From contig NZ_CP060725.1 in assembly GCF_003797775.2 (NCBI RefSeq), positions 4,396,001 through 4,460,000 on the forward strand: a stretch of 64,000 bases of DNA. The letters are read 5' to 3'. Position numbers and translations under genes: made by a program. Numbering within the stretch: position 1 is the stretch's first letter; each line of letters starts with the position of its first letter. This document shows, one piece after another, positions 8,701 to 18,765 of this stretch. Below the pieces are notes generated by a model that did no database searches, was not told the origin of the DNA, and saw only the letters and a program-made list of their open reading frames with translations. Source of the DNA: Sphingopyxis sp. OPL5 (GTDB taxonomy: Bacteria > Pseudomonadota > Alphaproteobacteria > Sphingomonadales > Sphingomonadaceae).

Positions 8701-9708
8701 TCACGCCAGCGCCAGCAGCGCGTCGCGCTGGTCGACCAGCAGCGCGAACTGGCGTTCGTCGTGGGTGCCCGCGATGCGGTCCATCGCGCCTTCCAGCCGC
8801 GCCCGCGAGACGGTGCTGATCGGGTCGAGCGCGCCCGCGATGCCGATCATGTCGCCCATCTTGCCCCAGCAATTGAGCGCGATGTCGCAGCCCGCCGCGA
8901 CCGCCGCCGCCGCGCGAGAAGGAACGTCGCCCGAGAGCGCCTCCATGTCGAGATCGTCGCTCATCAGCAGCCCGTGGAAACCGATGCGCTGGCGGATCAC
9001 GCTGTCGATGACGACCGGCGACATCGTCGCGGGCCGGTCGGGGTCCCAGGCGGTGAAGACGACATGGCAGGTCATCGCCATCGCCGCGTCGCGCAGCGCC
9101 GCAAAGGGGGCAAGGTCGGTCTGGAGGTCGCGGTCGAGCGCGGTGACCACCGGCAGTTCCTTGTGCGAATCGAGCAGCGCGCGGCCATGGCCGGGGATAT
9201 GCTTGACGATGCCGACGACGCCGCCGTCCTGCAGCCCGCTCAGGATCGCGCGGCCGAGCGCGGCAACGCGCATCGGTTCGCTGCCGAGCGCGCGGTCGCC
9301 GATGACATCGCTCGCGCCGGGCTGGCGCACGTCGAGCAAAGGCAGGCAATCGACGGTGATGCCAACTTCGGACAGCATCGATGCGAGCGCCATCGCGTTG
9401 AGCCGCGCCGCTTCGATCGCGCTCGCCGGCGCGCGTTCGTACAGCGCGTCGAACGCCGCCCCGCTCGGGAAAGCCGGCCATTCGGGCGATTTCATGCGCG
9501 CAACGCGGCCGCCCTCCTGGTCGATCAGGATCGGCAGGTTTTCGCGCCCGTCGAGATCGCGCAATTCGTCGGTAAGCCTGCGCAATTGCTGACGATTATC
9601 GATATTGCGCCCGAACAATATATAGCCCGCCGGGTCGCTGTCGCGAAAGAAGGCGCGCTCGTCGTCGGTGAGGCTGTGGCCCGAGAGGCCGAAAATCGCG
9701 GGTATCAT
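8701..9708 (-). CDS. nagZ: beta-N-acetylhexosaminidase (GH3)
   Basis: Glycoside hydrolase family 3 enzyme that removes GlcNAc from anhydro-muropeptides during peptidoglycan recycling, in the cytoplasm. The 335-residue protein has the NagZ hallmarks: IDQEGGRVARM near the N-terminus, the mobile-loop motif KHIPGHG with its catalytic Asp/His pair, and MSDDLDMEAL carrying the nucleophile Asp. It sits between the SPOR gene and scpA, an arrangement common in sphingomonads. Confidence 0.94.
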   Translation of the reverse strand: MIPAIFGLSGHSLTDDERAFFRDSDPAGYILFGRNIDNRQQLRRLTDELRDLDGRENLPILIDQEGGRVARMKSPEWPAFPSGAAFDALYERAPASAIEAARLNAMALASMLSEVGITVDCLPLLDVRQPGASDVIGDRALGSEPMRVAALGRAILSGLQDGGVVGIVKHIPGHGRALLDSHKELPVVTALDRDLQTDLAPFAALRDAAMAMTCHVVFTAWDPDRPATMSPVVIDSVIRQRIGFHGLLMSDDLDMEALSGDVPSRAAAAVAAGCDIALNCWGKMGDMIGIAGALDPISTVSRARLEGAMDRIAGTHDERQFALLVDQRDALLALA

Positions 9709-9803
9709 CGTGCGTCAACCTCCATCGGTCGGCACCCCCTCAGGCGCGTGCATGGCACAGCCCCTATATCGAACCAAAGTCCGCTGCGGCCAAGCGGGGC
9801 GAA

Positions 9804-10580
9804 TCAGCGGACGACGACGCAATTTTCACCCGCCACGCGCAATTTTCCGCACAGGCTCTGGGCGTTGGCCGCCGTCCCGGCGACCGCGCGCAGGCGATAG
9901 ACCTGGCCGCTGTCGACCGTCGCCGGCGACACCGACTTGGAAAGCTCGGACAGATAGGCAAAGCGTTTGGACAGGTTTGTCCATGCCTTGGCCGCGGCCG
10001 CCTCGCTGCTGAACGCGCCGAGCTGGATCATCGCCGATCCCGAAGCCGCCGGTGCCGCCTTGGCCGGTTCGGCGGTCTTCGCCGAGGTCGCAGCGGGTTT
10101 GCCCTTGTCTTTGTCGGTGGCGGTGCGCGCCGCTTTGGCGGCGGCGATCTTGTCGGCCTCGGCTTTCTTCGCGGCCTTGGAAGCGGCTTCGCGTTCGGCG
10201 GGGCTGGCGGCGGGTTCCTCAGGCATCCGCGAGGCATCGACCTTGCCCGACGGCTCGGCGCCCTCGCTCGCGGCGAAACTCGCGTCGCCCTCGCCCTCGA
10301 AGGTCTTGGCGGCGTCATTCTTCGGCGCGACCTTGTAGTCGCCCTTTTGCGCGACGATCAGTTCGCCCTCACCGCGCGCCCCGCCATTCTGGATCCACCA
10401 GAGGCCTCCGAGAACCGCGCCGATCAGCAACAGGCCGCCGAGCACCATGACGAGCAGCCGGGTCGGCGAAACTTCACCGTCATCCTCGAACTCGTCGGCC
10501 GCTTCGAGCCAGGGCAGACGATCCTCGTCGCCCAGCCCCAGTCCGGCTTCGCCCTGCCCCTTGTCGCTGTCGCCCGCCAT
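9804..10580 (-). CDS. SPOR domain-containing membrane protein
   Basis: This is a 258-residue bitopic protein with an acidic cytoplasmic N-terminus, one membrane helix at about residues 41-62 and a long Ala/Lys/Glu-rich linker. A C-terminal SPOR domain starts at about residue 183 (AMIQLGAFSSEAAAAKAW). SPOR domains bind denuded septal peptidoglycan, so a role at the division site is likely (FtsN-like organisation), but identity with FtsN is not shown. The ATG at 10,580 overlaps the argS stop by one base. The longer open frame upstream is antisense noise within argS. Confidence 0.88.
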   Translation of the reverse strand: MAGDSDKGQGEAGLGLGDEDRLPWLEAADEFEDDGEVSPTRLLVMVLGGLLLIGAVLGGLWWIQNGGARGEGELIVAQKGDYKVAPKNDAAKTFEGEGDASFAASEGAEPSGKVDASRMPEEPAASPAEREAASKAAKKAEADKIAAAKAARTATDKDKGKPAATSAKTAEPAKAAPAASGSAMIQLGAFSSEAAAAKAWTNLSKRFAYLSELSKSVSPATVDSGQVYRLRAVAGTAANAQSLCGKLRVAGENCVVVR

Positions 10581-12313
10581 CAATGCATCTCCTCGAGCGC
10601 TTCCACACCCATCAGGTGGAGCCCGCCCCGGATAACCTGCCCGATTCCATCGGCCAAATAAAGGCGGGTCGCGGTCAATTCGGCGTCGTCGGCAATGATC
10701 ACACGCGCCTCGGGCCGGTCGTTGCCCATATTCCACCAGGCGTGGAAGGCTGCGGCGACGTCGCCCAGATAAAAAGCGATCCGATGCGGCTCGCGCGCCG
10801 CCGCCGCCGATTCGACGATTCGCGGATATTGCGCGAGCAATTTCACCAGTCCCAGTTCCTGCTCGTCGAGCCGCGCGGGGTTCGGCTGTGCCGCCGCGAT
10901 TCCCGCTTCGGCAACCTTGCGCTTCAACGACGCGATCCGCGCGTGGGCGTATTGGACATAGAAGACCGGGTTGTCGCGCGATGCCTCGACGACCTTCGCG
11001 AAGTCGAAGTCCATCTGCGCATCGGCCTTGCGCGTGAGCATGGTGAAACGCACCGCGTCCTTGCCGACCTCGTCGACGATATCGGCGAGGGTGACAAAAT
11101 TGCCCGCGCGCTTCGACATCTTGAACGGCTCGCCGTTCTTGAGCAGGCGGACCATCTGCACCAGCTTGACGTCGAACTTCTTCCTGCCCTCGGTCATCGC
11201 GGCGACCGCGGCCTTGATCCGCTTGACCGTGCCGGCATGGTCGGCGCCCCAGATGTCGATCAGTTCGTCGGCGGTCTCGGCCTTCTGGAAATGATAGGCG
11301 AGATCGGCGCCGAAATAGGTCCAGCTGCCGTCCGATTTCTTGATCGGCCGATCCTGATCGTCGCCGAACCGCGTCGAGCGGAACAGCGGCAGTTCGACCG
11401 GCTCCCAATCTTCGGGCGTTTCGCCCTTCGGCGCTTCGAGCACACCGTCATAAACGAGGTCGTGATCGCGCAGCCATTTTTCGGCGTCTGCCGGCTTGCC
11501 CGCCGCCTGCAGCTCGGCCTCGGACGAGAAGAGATTGTGATGGATGCCCAGCTTGGCGAGATCGGCGCGGATCATGTCCATCATCGCGCTGACTGCCTCG
11601 GCACGGAACAGCCCAAGCCATACGCTTTCGGGCGCACCGACGAAGCGGTCGCCATATTCGGTGGCCAGCTTCTGTGCGACGGGGATCAGATAATCGCCGG
11701 GATAAAGCCCCTCGGGCACCGCGCCGACATCCTCGCCGAGCGCCTCACGGTACCGCAGGTGCACCGACCGCGCGAGCACGTCGACCTGCGCTCCCGCGTC
11801 GTTGACATAATATTCGCGGATGACGTCATGCCCGACATATTCGAGCAGCGCGGCGAGCGCGTCGCCGACGACCGCGCCGCGGCAATGGCCGACGTGCATC
11901 GGCCCGGTCGGATTGGCGGAGACATATTCGACGTTGACCGTGCGCCCCTGCCCAGTCGCCGAGCGGCCATAATCATCGCCGCTGGCGTGGATCAGCGCGA
12001 GTTCGGCGCGCCAGCTGTCGTCGGCCAGACGCAGGTTGATAAAGCCCGGTCCGGCGACACTCGCCTCGGTCACTTCGTCGAGCGCGCTGAGTTCGGCGAC
12101 GAGCAGGTCGGCGAGCGCCCGCGGGTTCATGCCCGCGGGCTTGGCGAGCACCATCGCGGCGTTGGTCGCGACATCGCCGTGCGAGGGGTCGCGCGGCGGT
12201 TCGACGCTGATCGACGAACGATCGAGCCCGTCAGGAAGCGCGCCGCGCGCTACCAGCGCATCGAGGGCGGTGCCGATATGGGCGGAAAAACGGCTGAACA
12301 GGGTCACGGGCAT
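10580..12313 (-). CDS. argS: arginine--tRNA ligase
   Basis: Class I aminoacyl-tRNA synthetase of 577 residues. The HIGH-type motif is ANPTGPMHVGH, with HVGH at residues 140-143. The KMSK-type loop is FKMSKRAGN. An N-terminal Arg-tRNA synthetase additional domain precedes the catalytic domain and a DALR anticodon-binding domain closes the protein. It is the first gene of the minus-strand run leading to the tat genes. Confidence 0.97.
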   Translation of the reverse strand: MPVTLFSRFSAHIGTALDALVARGALPDGLDRSSISVEPPRDPSHGDVATNAAMVLAKPAGMNPRALADLLVAELSALDEVTEASVAGPGFINLRLADDSWRAELALIHASGDDYGRSATGQGRTVNVEYVSANPTGPMHVGHCRGAVVGDALAALLEYVGHDVIREYYVNDAGAQVDVLARSVHLRYREALGEDVGAVPEGLYPGDYLIPVAQKLATEYGDRFVGAPESVWLGLFRAEAVSAMMDMIRADLAKLGIHHNLFSSEAELQAAGKPADAEKWLRDHDLVYDGVLEAPKGETPEDWEPVELPLFRSTRFGDDQDRPIKKSDGSWTYFGADLAYHFQKAETADELIDIWGADHAGTVKRIKAAVAAMTEGRKKFDVKLVQMVRLLKNGEPFKMSKRAGNFVTLADIVDEVGKDAVRFTMLTRKADAQMDFDFAKVVEASRDNPVFYVQYAHARIASLKRKVAEAGIAAAQPNPARLDEQELGLVKLLAQYPRIVESAAAAREPHRIAFYLGDVAAAFHAWWNMGNDRPEARVIIADDAELTATRLYLADGIGQVIRGGLHLMGVEALEEMH

Positions 12314-12369
12314 GGCCTATCTTTGAACAAAGCTGCTGGCGCGCGCCCTATAGCAGCTTGGGCAACGCG

Positions 12370-12403
12370 AAAAGCCCTGCGTCGCCCGATGGCGCCGCAG
12401 GGC
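12370..12403 (-). terminator. intrinsic terminator downstream of the 12,444 lipoprotein gene
   Basis: On the minus strand an 8-bp GC stem (GCCCTGCG / CGCAGGGC, plus-strand positions 12,374-12,381 and 12,396-12,403) with a 14-base loop is followed by TTTT. The T run is short, so the call is moderate. Confidence 0.55.
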
Positions 12404-12443
12404 GAACCGACGCGAACGGCGCGAAACGGCGCCGTCGCGATGC

Positions 12444-13115
12444 TTATCGTCGGACGTTATATTCGAGCTGGTCCTGCGTCAGCTGAAAGCCGACGAGCAG
12501 TTCGAAGCTGGCGCGCGCGACGGCGGCGCGGACCTCGGGGATGCTCAGCGGATCGATCGCGGCATCCTGGTCGCCCGCTTTGCGCTTGCGCGTGATGCGT
12601 TCCATGATGTCGGCGGGCAACGTCGCCGCCGCGCGGTCGACATAGGCCGACGCCTGGCCGCGACCGGTGCCGCGGGTCTGGCCGTCGGCGAAGCTGACGG
12701 TCACCGCACCGATCCGCTTGGCGACGACGGCGGTGCCGCCCTGCACGACGGTCGAGAAATAGGGGATGGTGACCGAACGCGCCGGGCCGGCGTCGCGACG
12801 CGTCGCGACGACATCGAAACTGGCGAGCTGATAGACCTTCTCGCCGGTGTCGTTGCACTGGGGTGTCAGGTTGGTGATCGTCGCCACGACGTCGATCGCC
12901 GCCGCATCGCGGCTGGTCGCGGGGTCGAAAAGCGTGACGTCGCCGGTCTGGAGCGGAACCGCCACCGCGGGGCAGGCCGACCGCGTCGCGGTGATGCCGA
13001 CGCCGCCCGACAGGTCCAGCTCATTGTCCTTCGCGCAGCCCGCGACCGTCGCCATGGCCGCCGTGCCACACAGCACAGCCAGAAATTTACGCGACGGGGA
13101 CGAAATGGGCATCAT
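12444..13115 (-). CDS. hypothetical lipoprotein
   Basis: This is a 223-residue exported protein. From the ATG at 13,115 it has a signal peptide ending in a lipobox (TVAGC, Cys near residue 27), then a mature domain of about 195 residues with two further Cys residues. I recognise no catalytic motif. Starts 57 bases further upstream are possible but would put extra residues before the signal peptide. It is divergent from ispH across a 148-base spacer and has its own terminator. Confidence 0.75.
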   Translation of the reverse strand: MMPISSPSRKFLAVLCGTAAMATVAGCAKDNELDLSGGVGITATRSACPAVAVPLQTGDVTLFDPATSRDAAAIDVVATITNLTPQCNDTGEKVYQLASFDVVATRRDAGPARSVTIPYFSTVVQGGTAVVAKRIGAVTVSFADGQTRGTGRGQASAYVDRAAATLPADIMERITRKRKAGDQDAAIDPLSIPEVRAAVARASFELLVGFQLTQDQLEYNVRR

Positions 13116-13263
13116 GATGGTCAAGGCTTTCCACTTGGCTGGGGCGACGAGGGCGATTGATCCCTGCTCCATGCGCGCCGCTTCTTATCGGGGCGATGAA
13201 CGGGGCGCAACGGTGCGAAGTTGCTTTACCGCACCGCGGCCGCTGCGCTAGAGCGCCCGCGAG

Positions 13264-14250
13264 ATGAACGCACCCCGTAATATACCCGCCGCAAATGGCA
13301 GCGAAGCGGCAGAACTGACGGTTTTGATCGCCGCGCCGCGCGGTTTTTGCGCCGGGGTCGACCGCGCGATCCGCATCGTCGAACTGGCGATCGATCGCTA
13401 TGGCGCGCCCGTCTATGTGCGGCATGAGATCGTCCATAACCGCTATGTCGTCGATACGCTTAAGGCGAAGGGCGCGATTTTCGTCGAATCGCTCGAACAG
13501 GTTCCCGACGGCGTGCCAGTCGTGTTCAGCGCCCATGGCGTGCCCAAGGCGGTCCCCGCCAAGGCCGAGGCACGCGGACTAGATTATATCGACGCGACCT
13601 GCCCCCTGGTGTCGAAAGTCCATCGCCAGGCCGAACGCGCGTATGAAAGCGGCCGCCACATCATTTTCGTCGGCCATGCCGGCCACCCCGAGGTGATCGG
13701 GACGCTGGGGCAATTGCCCGAGGGGGCGATGACCCTGGTCGAATCGGTCGACGATGTTGCCGCGCTGTCGCCGCCCGATCCCGAAATGCTGTCCTTCCTG
13801 ACCCAGACAACCCTCTCGGTCGACGACACCCGCGACATCATCACGGCGCTCCAGCACCGCTTTCCCGCGATCGCAGGACCGCGCGGCGAAGATATATGTT
13901 ATGCGACGTCGAACCGGCAGGAAGCGGTGAAGGCGATCGCCGGCCGCTGCGACCGCATGATCGTGATCGGTGCGCCCAACAGCTCGAACAGCGTGCGACT
14001 GGTCGAGGTCGCCGAACGCATGGGCACGCCCGCGCATCTCGTCCAGCGCGGCGGCGACATCGACCCCGCATGGCTGGCCGATATCGGCACGCTCGGCATC
14101 ACCGCCGGCGCCAGCGCGCCCGAGCAACTGGTGCGCGAGGTCATCGACGCGGTCGCGGCACACCGCCCGATCATCGAAGATGTGGTGGTAACCGCCGAAG
14201 AGAATATGGTGTTCAAGCTGCCGCGTGGCCTCGAGCCGGCAGCGGCCTGA
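13264..14250 (+). CDS. ispH: 4-hydroxy-3-methylbut-2-enyl diphosphate reductase
   Basis: The [4Fe-4S] enzyme of the last MEP-pathway step, which makes IPP and DMAPP. The three cluster-binding cysteines are present: Cys29 (PRGFCAG), Cys113 (DATCPLV) and Cys212 (ICYATSNRQ). The substrate-binding SSNS motif follows. Length is 328 residues. The stop overlaps the thrB start by one base. The host therefore makes its own C5 isoprenoid units through the MEP route, separately from the isoprene catabolism encoded further on. Confidence 0.96.
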   Translation: MNAPRNIPAANGSEAAELTVLIAAPRGFCAGVDRAIRIVELAIDRYGAPVYVRHEIVHNRYVVDTLKAKGAIFVESLEQVPDGVPVVFSAHGVPKAVPAKAEARGLDYIDATCPLVSKVHRQAERAYESGRHIIFVGHAGHPEVIGTLGQLPEGAMTLVESVDDVAALSPPDPEMLSFLTQTTLSVDDTRDIITALQHRFPAIAGPRGEDICYATSNRQEAVKAIAGRCDRMIVIGAPNSSNSVRLVEVAERMGTPAHLVQRGGDIDPAWLADIGTLGITAGASAPEQLVREVIDAVAAHRPIIEDVVVTAEENMVFKLPRGLEPAAA

Positions 14251-15212
14251 TGGCGGTCTATACCGGGGTCGACCCCGACGATCTCGCCGCGCTCGTCGCC
14301 CGCTACGACATCGGCACCGTCCTGTCGTGCAAAGGGATCGCCGAGGGCGTCGAAAACAGCAATTTCCTGCTCGAAACCACCGCCGGGCGGTTCATCCTGA
14401 CGCTCTATGAAAAGCGGGTGAAGGTCGAAGAACTGCCCTTCTTCGTCGACCTGCTCGCTCATCTCGCCGCCAGCGGCTGCGCGGTGCCGCCGATGATCCG
14501 CGACCGCGACGGCCTTGCGATCCAGCGCATCTCGGATCGCGCCGCCTGCATCATCCAGTTCCTGCCCGGCATTTCGCTGAACCATCCGACACCGGGACAA
14601 TGCGCTGCGGCGGGTGCGGCACTGGGCGGCATGCATGGCGCCTTGGCGAACTATGCGGGCGGACGCGAAAACAGCATGGGGCATCGTCACTGGCGCGCCA
14701 TCGCCGAGGCAACCGGTGACCTCGATGCGGTGCGCCCCGGCCTCGCCGCGATCGTCGGCGATGAACTCGACTATCTCGACGCGCACTGGCCGACCGATTT
14801 GCCGGCGCATGTCATCCATGCCGATCTGTTTCCCGATAATGTGCTGATGCTCGGCGACCGGGTCACCGGGCTGATCGACTTCTATTTCGCCGCGACCGAT
14901 TTCCGCGCTTATGACGTCGCGGTCACCCATGCGAGCTGGACCTTTTCGGCCGACGGCACACGGTGCGACGCGGCCCGCGCCAAGGCGCTGATGCGCGGCT
15001 ATGCCGGCGCGATCACGCTCAGTGATGCGGAACAGGCGGCGCTGCCCCTCCTCGCCCGCGGCGCATCGCTGCGCTTCCTGCTCACCCGCGCGCACGACTG
15101 GGTGCATACCCCCGCCGATGCGCTGGTGACGCGCAAGGATCCGTCGCCATTCCTCGAACGGCTGCGCCGCTATCAGGCTGCCGACGCCGACAGCCTCTTC
15201 GCTGCCGCATGA
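14250..15212 (+). CDS. thrB: homoserine kinase (APH-fold, ThrB2 type)
   Basis: This protein phosphorylates homoserine in threonine synthesis. The 320 residues belong to the aminoglycoside-phosphotransferase-like homoserine kinases used by alphaproteobacteria. The catalytic loop is [10 protein letters not shown], followed by the GLIDF metal-binding motif, and the N-terminal SNFLLET block binds nucleotide. It is translationally coupled at both ends, sharing one base with ispH and overlapping rnhA by four bases. Confidence 0.92.
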   Translation: MAVYTGVDPDDLAALVARYDIGTVLSCKGIAEGVENSNFLLETTAGRFILTLYEKRVKVEELPFFVDLLAHLAASGCAVPPMIRDRDGLAIQRISDRAACIIQFLPGISLNHPTPGQCAAAGAALGGMHGALANYAGGRENSMGHRHWRAIAEATGDLDAVRPGLAAIVGDELDYLDAHWPTDLPAHVIHADLFPDNVLMLGDRVTGLIDFYFAATDFRAYDVAVTHASWTFSADGTRCDAARAKALMRGYAGAITLSDAEQAALPLLARGASLRFLLTRAHDWVHTPADALVTRKDPSPFLERLRRYQAADADSLFAAA

Positions 15213-15676
15213 CCGAGGCGGTGGGCAAAACGGTGATCGTCGCGACCGACGGCGCGTGCAAGGGCAACCCCGGCCCGGGCGGCTGGGGCGCGGTGCTGCG
15301 CTGGGGCGACGTGGTGAAGACCCTGTCGGGCGGCGAACCCGATACGACGAACAACCGCATGGAAATGATGGCGGCGATCGAGGCGCTGGCGGCGCTCAAA
15401 CGCCGTTGCAGCGTCGAACTGTCGACCGACAGCGTCTATGTTCGCGACGGTATTACCAAATGGGTCTTCGGCTGGCAGAAAAACGGCTGGAAGACCGCGG
15501 CGAAAAAGCCGGTCGCCAATGCCGATCTGTGGCAGCGACTGGTCGCCGAGGCGGCGCGCCACCAGATCGAGTGGCTGTGGGTCAAGGGCCATTCCGGGCA
15601 CCCCGACAACGAACTCGCCGACCAGCTCGCCAGCGACGCCGCGCTGGACATCATGCGAAAGGCGCGGGCGCGCTGA
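15209..15676 (+). CDS. rnhA: ribonuclease HI
   Basis: Degrades the RNA strand of RNA-DNA hybrids. The four catalytic acidic residues are visible: Asp14 ([16 protein letters not shown]), Glu52 (NNRMEMMA), Asp74 (STDSVYV) and Asp138 ([11 protein letters not shown]), with the conserved loop His128 (KGHSGHPDN). Length is 155 residues. It is the last gene of the ispH-thrB-rnhA unit. Confidence 0.95.
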   Translation: MTEAVGKTVIVATDGACKGNPGPGGWGAVLRWGDVVKTLSGGEPDTTNNRMEMMAAIEALAALKRRCSVELSTDSVYVRDGITKWVFGWQKNGWKTAAKKPVANADLWQRLVAEAARHQIEWLWVKGHSGHPDNELADQLASDAALDIMRKARAR

Positions 15677-15694
15677 ACGCCCGCGCCCGATCGC

Positions 15695-15871
15695 TTATTC
15701 GGCTTCTTTGGTCTCGGCGCCGGGGCCGTTCTTCTTGATCGATTCGATGGCGTTCACCGCGGAGGCCTTGCTCGAATAGCCCTCGGTCCAGAACATCGTT
15801 TCGCTGTTATATTTGAAATAGGCGACAAACTCGCCGGCCTTGTTCTTCTTGATCTCGAAATAATGGGCCAT
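15695..15871 (-). CDS. DUF1508 (YegP-like) protein
   Basis: A 58-residue protein read from the ATG at 15,871: MAHYFEIKKNKAGEFVAYFK, then an NSETMFWTEGYSSKASA segment and an acidic tail. This matches the single-repeat DUF1508 proteins, whose archetype is E. coli YegP. Their function is unknown. The frame is intact. The gene converges with rnhA. Confidence 0.85.
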   Translation of the reverse strand: MAHYFEIKKNKAGEFVAYFKYNSETMFWTEGYSSKASAVNAIESIKKNGPGAETKEAE

Positions 15872-15960
15872 CGGGGGTTCTCCAAAGATACAGCCGCCGG
15901 TCCGTGCGGCTAACCCATGTTAGCCCGGCGATTGCCGTGCGCAAGCGTGCCGTTGAGATA

Positions 15961-17091
15961 TCAGGCGAAGCGTGCTCGCGCATAAGGCGATGGGTCGACG
16001 CGCGCGATCGCGCCGTCAGGCGCAGGCGCGCCAAGTTGCCAGGCGAGCAAACCCGCGATCGCGGGCGCGGTCTGGATACCGAAACCGCCCTGCCCCGCGC
16101 ACCAGACAAAACCCGGCACGTCGGGGTCGGGACCAAGGACCGCAAGCCGGTCGGGCGCAAAGCTGCGCAGTCCGGCCCATTTGCGCTCGACCGCCGCGAT
16201 CGGCCAATCGACGACCGCTTGGAGCCGGTCGATCGCTAGGGCGACGTCGAGTTCCTCGGGCGCGGCGTCGCAGGGATCGCTCGGCGTCTCGTCGTGCGGG
16301 CTCAGCCAGATGCGCCCCTCGCCCTCGCCCTTGAAATAAAAATCACCACCGACATGCCCGATCAGCGGCAGCGCGGCGGGTGTAGGAACCCCGAGCCGGA
16401 CCTGCGCGATCGTGCGGCGATAGGGACGGATACCGACCGGCGCGACGCCGCAAGCGCGGGCGACCGCATCGGCCCAGGCGCCCGCCGCGTTGACGATCAG
16501 CGCGGCGCGGATTGTGCCCTGGCCGGTTTCCACCCGCCAGCCGCCTTGTTCGCGGCGCGCCGAAATCAGCGGCGTGCGCACCGACAGCAGTGCTCCTGCC
16601 CGCTTCGCCGCGCGCAGATAGGCGGCATGCAAGCCGCCAACGTCGATGTCCCGGCATGACGGCTCGAACGCCGCCTCGCTCCAGTCGGGGCGAAGCCCGG
16701 GGATATGATCGGCAAGCGCGGCGGCCGACAGGCGCGACACCGCGACGCCCTTCGCCTCGAACGCGGCGACAAAGGCATCGACCGCCGGCGCCTCGTCACG
16801 ACGCCCGATCATCACCGCCATGCGCGGCAAGAGGAAGGGGCGATCGGAAAAATCGGGATGCGGGTGGGCGAGCGCTTCGAAGGACGCCGCCGTCAGCGGC
16901 TGGACGCCGGTTCCGCCATAGCTTTCCTGCCAAAAAGCCGCCGAGCGGCCCGTCGCATGATATCCAGGTACATCCTCTGCTTCAATCATCAGCACACGCC
17001 GATGCAACGCGAGACCGGCGGCGAGGCTGGCGCCCGCGATCCCAGCGCCGACGATCAGGACGTCGATGTCGGAAGGGAGCGCGCCGGTCAT
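15961..17091 (-). CDS. FAD-dependent oxidoreductase (DAO family)
   Basis: Flavoprotein of about 376 residues in the D-amino acid oxidase / glycine oxidase superfamily. The N-terminal dinucleotide-binding motif is VLIVGAGIAGASLAAGL, and the C-terminal FVWCAGQGGFGIQTAPA block closes the FAD site. Such proteins oxidise D-amino acids, glycine or N-methylated amines, but the substrate cannot be told here. The ATG at 17,091 (MTGALPSDIDVL) leaves the usual short lead before the beta strand. An ATG at 17,166 would add 25 unlikely residues. Confidence 0.85.
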   Translation of the reverse strand: MTGALPSDIDVLIVGAGIAGASLAAGLALHRRVLMIEAEDVPGYHATGRSAAFWQESYGGTGVQPLTAASFEALAHPHPDFSDRPFLLPRMAVMIGRRDEAPAVDAFVAAFEAKGVAVSRLSAAALADHIPGLRPDWSEAAFEPSCRDIDVGGLHAAYLRAAKRAGALLSVRTPLISARREQGGWRVETGQGTIRAALIVNAAGAWADAVARACGVAPVGIRPYRRTIAQVRLGVPTPAALPLIGHVGGDFYFKGEGEGRIWLSPHDETPSDPCDAAPEELDVALAIDRLQAVVDWPIAAVERKWAGLRSFAPDRLAVLGPDPDVPGFVWCAGQGGFGIQTAPAIAGLLAWQLGAPAPDGAIARVDPSPYARARFA

Positions 17092-17186
17092 CCCCGCCGC
17101 ATATCTTCTGGGTCCCGGAATGCAAGCATGCGCGGCGCCCAACATGGTTACTATTTGGTAAGCCATGACCTCTATGGGATCGGGGC

Positions 17187-17675
17187 ATGAACGGCCATGC
17201 TCCCCAGTTGATCCTGATGCTGCTCGCGGCGATCCTGATGATCTGCTCGGCGATCAGCGACCTGCGCTGGCGCGAGATTTCGAACGGCCTCAATGGCCTT
17301 ATCGCGGTCCTCGCGATTCCTTTCTGGTTTGCCGCCGGATGGACGCTGTGGCCCGACGTCGCGATTCTCGTTGGGGTCGCCGCGACGATCTTCGCCGCTT
17401 TCCTGGTGATGTACATGTTCAACGCCATGGGTGGGGGCGACGTGAAAAACGTTTTTGCCGTATTCCTGTGGGTGCCGGTTCCGCTGACGATGCCGTCACT
17501 GATGGTGATGGCGCTGTCCGGGGCGGCGGTGTCGGCCGCCATGCTCGTCTGGCAGATCGTCAAGCGCCCGGAGGCCAAGCCGCAGGTCCCCTATGGTGTT
17601 GCAATCGCCGCTGCGGGCCTTTGGGCGCTTCACCAACAATATCTTAACCAGTTTCAGGCTATCGCATCGAGTTGA
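17187..17675 (+). CDS. cpaA: Tad pilus prepilin peptidase CpaA
   Basis: Inner-membrane aspartyl peptidase (A24 family) that trims Flp prepilins. The 162 residues lack the N-terminal methylase domain, as is usual for CpaA/TadV. The two catalytic aspartates are Asp25 (SDLRWREISN) and Asp85 (MGGGDVKN). Several membrane helices are evident. It opens the Tad gene cluster. No Flp pilin gene was found beside it. Confidence 0.9.
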   Translation: MNGHAPQLILMLLAAILMICSAISDLRWREISNGLNGLIAVLAIPFWFAAGWTLWPDVAILVGVAATIFAAFLVMYMFNAMGGGDVKNVFAVFLWVPVPLTMPSLMVMALSGAAVSAAMLVWQIVKRPEAKPQVPYGVAIAAAGLWALHQQYLNQFQAIASS

Positions 17676-17723
17676 GGGCAAGCACCGCCGCGTCTGGCGA
17701 GTGTTAGGAGGCGAAAAATCGTC

Positions 17724-18764
17724 ATGGATACGCGAAAGATAATGCTGATCGTCGGCGCGCTGGTCATTGCGATCGGGGCGGCGTTCGGGGTCAACCAGAT
17801 GATGCGCGGCGCGGCGGCTCCGCAAGCGCGCGCCGCCGCGGCACCGGACGTCCAGGGCCCGATGATTCTGGTGGCAACCCGCCAGCTGCCCGTCGGGACG
17901 ATTATCGGCCCCGACAGCTTCCGTTTCCAGCCTTGGCCCAAGGAACTGGTCGAGAAGGCCTATTTCCTGAAAGAGAAGACCGACGTGAACGGCCTTGTCG
18001 GCACGGTGGTTCGCTATCCGATCACCGCCGGCCAGCCGCTGACGCAGGGCGCGCTCGTCCATCCCGACGATCGCGGCTTCCTCGCCGCGGCGCTTGGCCC
18101 GGGCATGCGCGCGGTGACCGTCAAGGTCAGCCAGGAACAGGGCGTCGCCGGCTTCGTCTTTCCGGGGGACCGCGTCGACGTGGTGCTGGCCCAGGAAATC
18201 AAGGTCAAGGAAGGCAGCGCCTATCCCGACGACCAGTTGTTCACCGCCGAAACGATCGTGCGCAACGTCCGCGTGCTCGCCACCGACCAGCGCTATGATG
18301 CCGAGGATGAGACGGGCAAGACCCCGGTTCGCACGTTCGGCTCGGTGACGCTCGAAGCGACGCCCGAGATCGCCGAAAAGATCGCCGTTGCACAGGACAT
18401 GGGCAAATTGTCGCTCGCCCTGCGCCCGCTGGCCGAAAGCGCCGGCGAACTCGACGCCGCGATCGCTTCGGGCGAAATCAACGTCCCGACCAAGGGCGGC
18501 ACGGCCGCCGAAAAGAAGATGATGGCCGAAGCCGCCGCACGCCCGACCTCGGGTCGTGGCTCGGCGACGACCGGCGGCGATGTGTCGCGCTTCTGGGTCC
18601 CGGTCAGCGGCCGCGTGTCGGCACCACGTCAGCAGCCGAACAACAACTACGGCGGCGGACAGAACTCGAATTATGGAGGTGCAGCACCGGCGGCACCCCG
18701 CGGTCCGATCGTGCGGGTGACGCGCGGCGAAAAAGTGACCGAAGTTCCGGTTGGGGGTAAGTAA
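17724..18764 (+). CDS. cpaB: Tad pilus assembly protein CpaB (RcpC)
   Basis: Periplasmic pilus assembly factor of 346 residues with an N-terminal membrane anchor (about residues 5-25). A SAF domain follows at about 45-110 (RQLPVGTIIGPDSF). The RcpC/CpaB domain contains FPGDRVDVVLAQEI. The C-terminus is Asn/Gly-rich and low in complexity. A GGAGG ribosome site precedes the ATG. The cpaC ATG follows directly after its stop. Confidence 0.92.
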   Translation: MDTRKIMLIVGALVIAIGAAFGVNQMMRGAAAPQARAAAAPDVQGPMILVATRQLPVGTIIGPDSFRFQPWPKELVEKAYFLKEKTDVNGLVGTVVRYPITAGQPLTQGALVHPDDRGFLAAALGPGMRAVTVKVSQEQGVAGFVFPGDRVDVVLAQEIKVKEGSAYPDDQLFTAETIVRNVRVLATDQRYDAEDETGKTPVRTFGSVTLEATPEIAEKIAVAQDMGKLSLALRPLAESAGELDAAIASGEINVPTKGGTAAEKKMMAEAAARPTSGRGSATTGGDVSRFWVPVSGRVSAPRQQPNNNYGGGQNSNYGGAAPAAPRGPIVRVTRGEKVTEVPVGGK

Positions 18765-18765
18765 G

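Noticed and set aside
7834..9900. Long plus-strand open frame of 688 codons antisense to scpA and nagZ
   Set aside because: Arg/Gln/Asp-rich composition without motifs. It is the mirror of GC-rich coding DNA with well-identified genes on the other strand.
10583..12595. Long plus-strand open frame antisense to argS
   Set aside because: argS is certain by its HVGH and KMSKR motifs, and the opposite frame has shadow composition only.
15695..15871. Possible frameshift in the DUF1508 gene
   Set aside because: An overlapping frame ends inside the gene and first suggested a break. Reading from the ATG at 15,871 gives an intact 58-residue protein.
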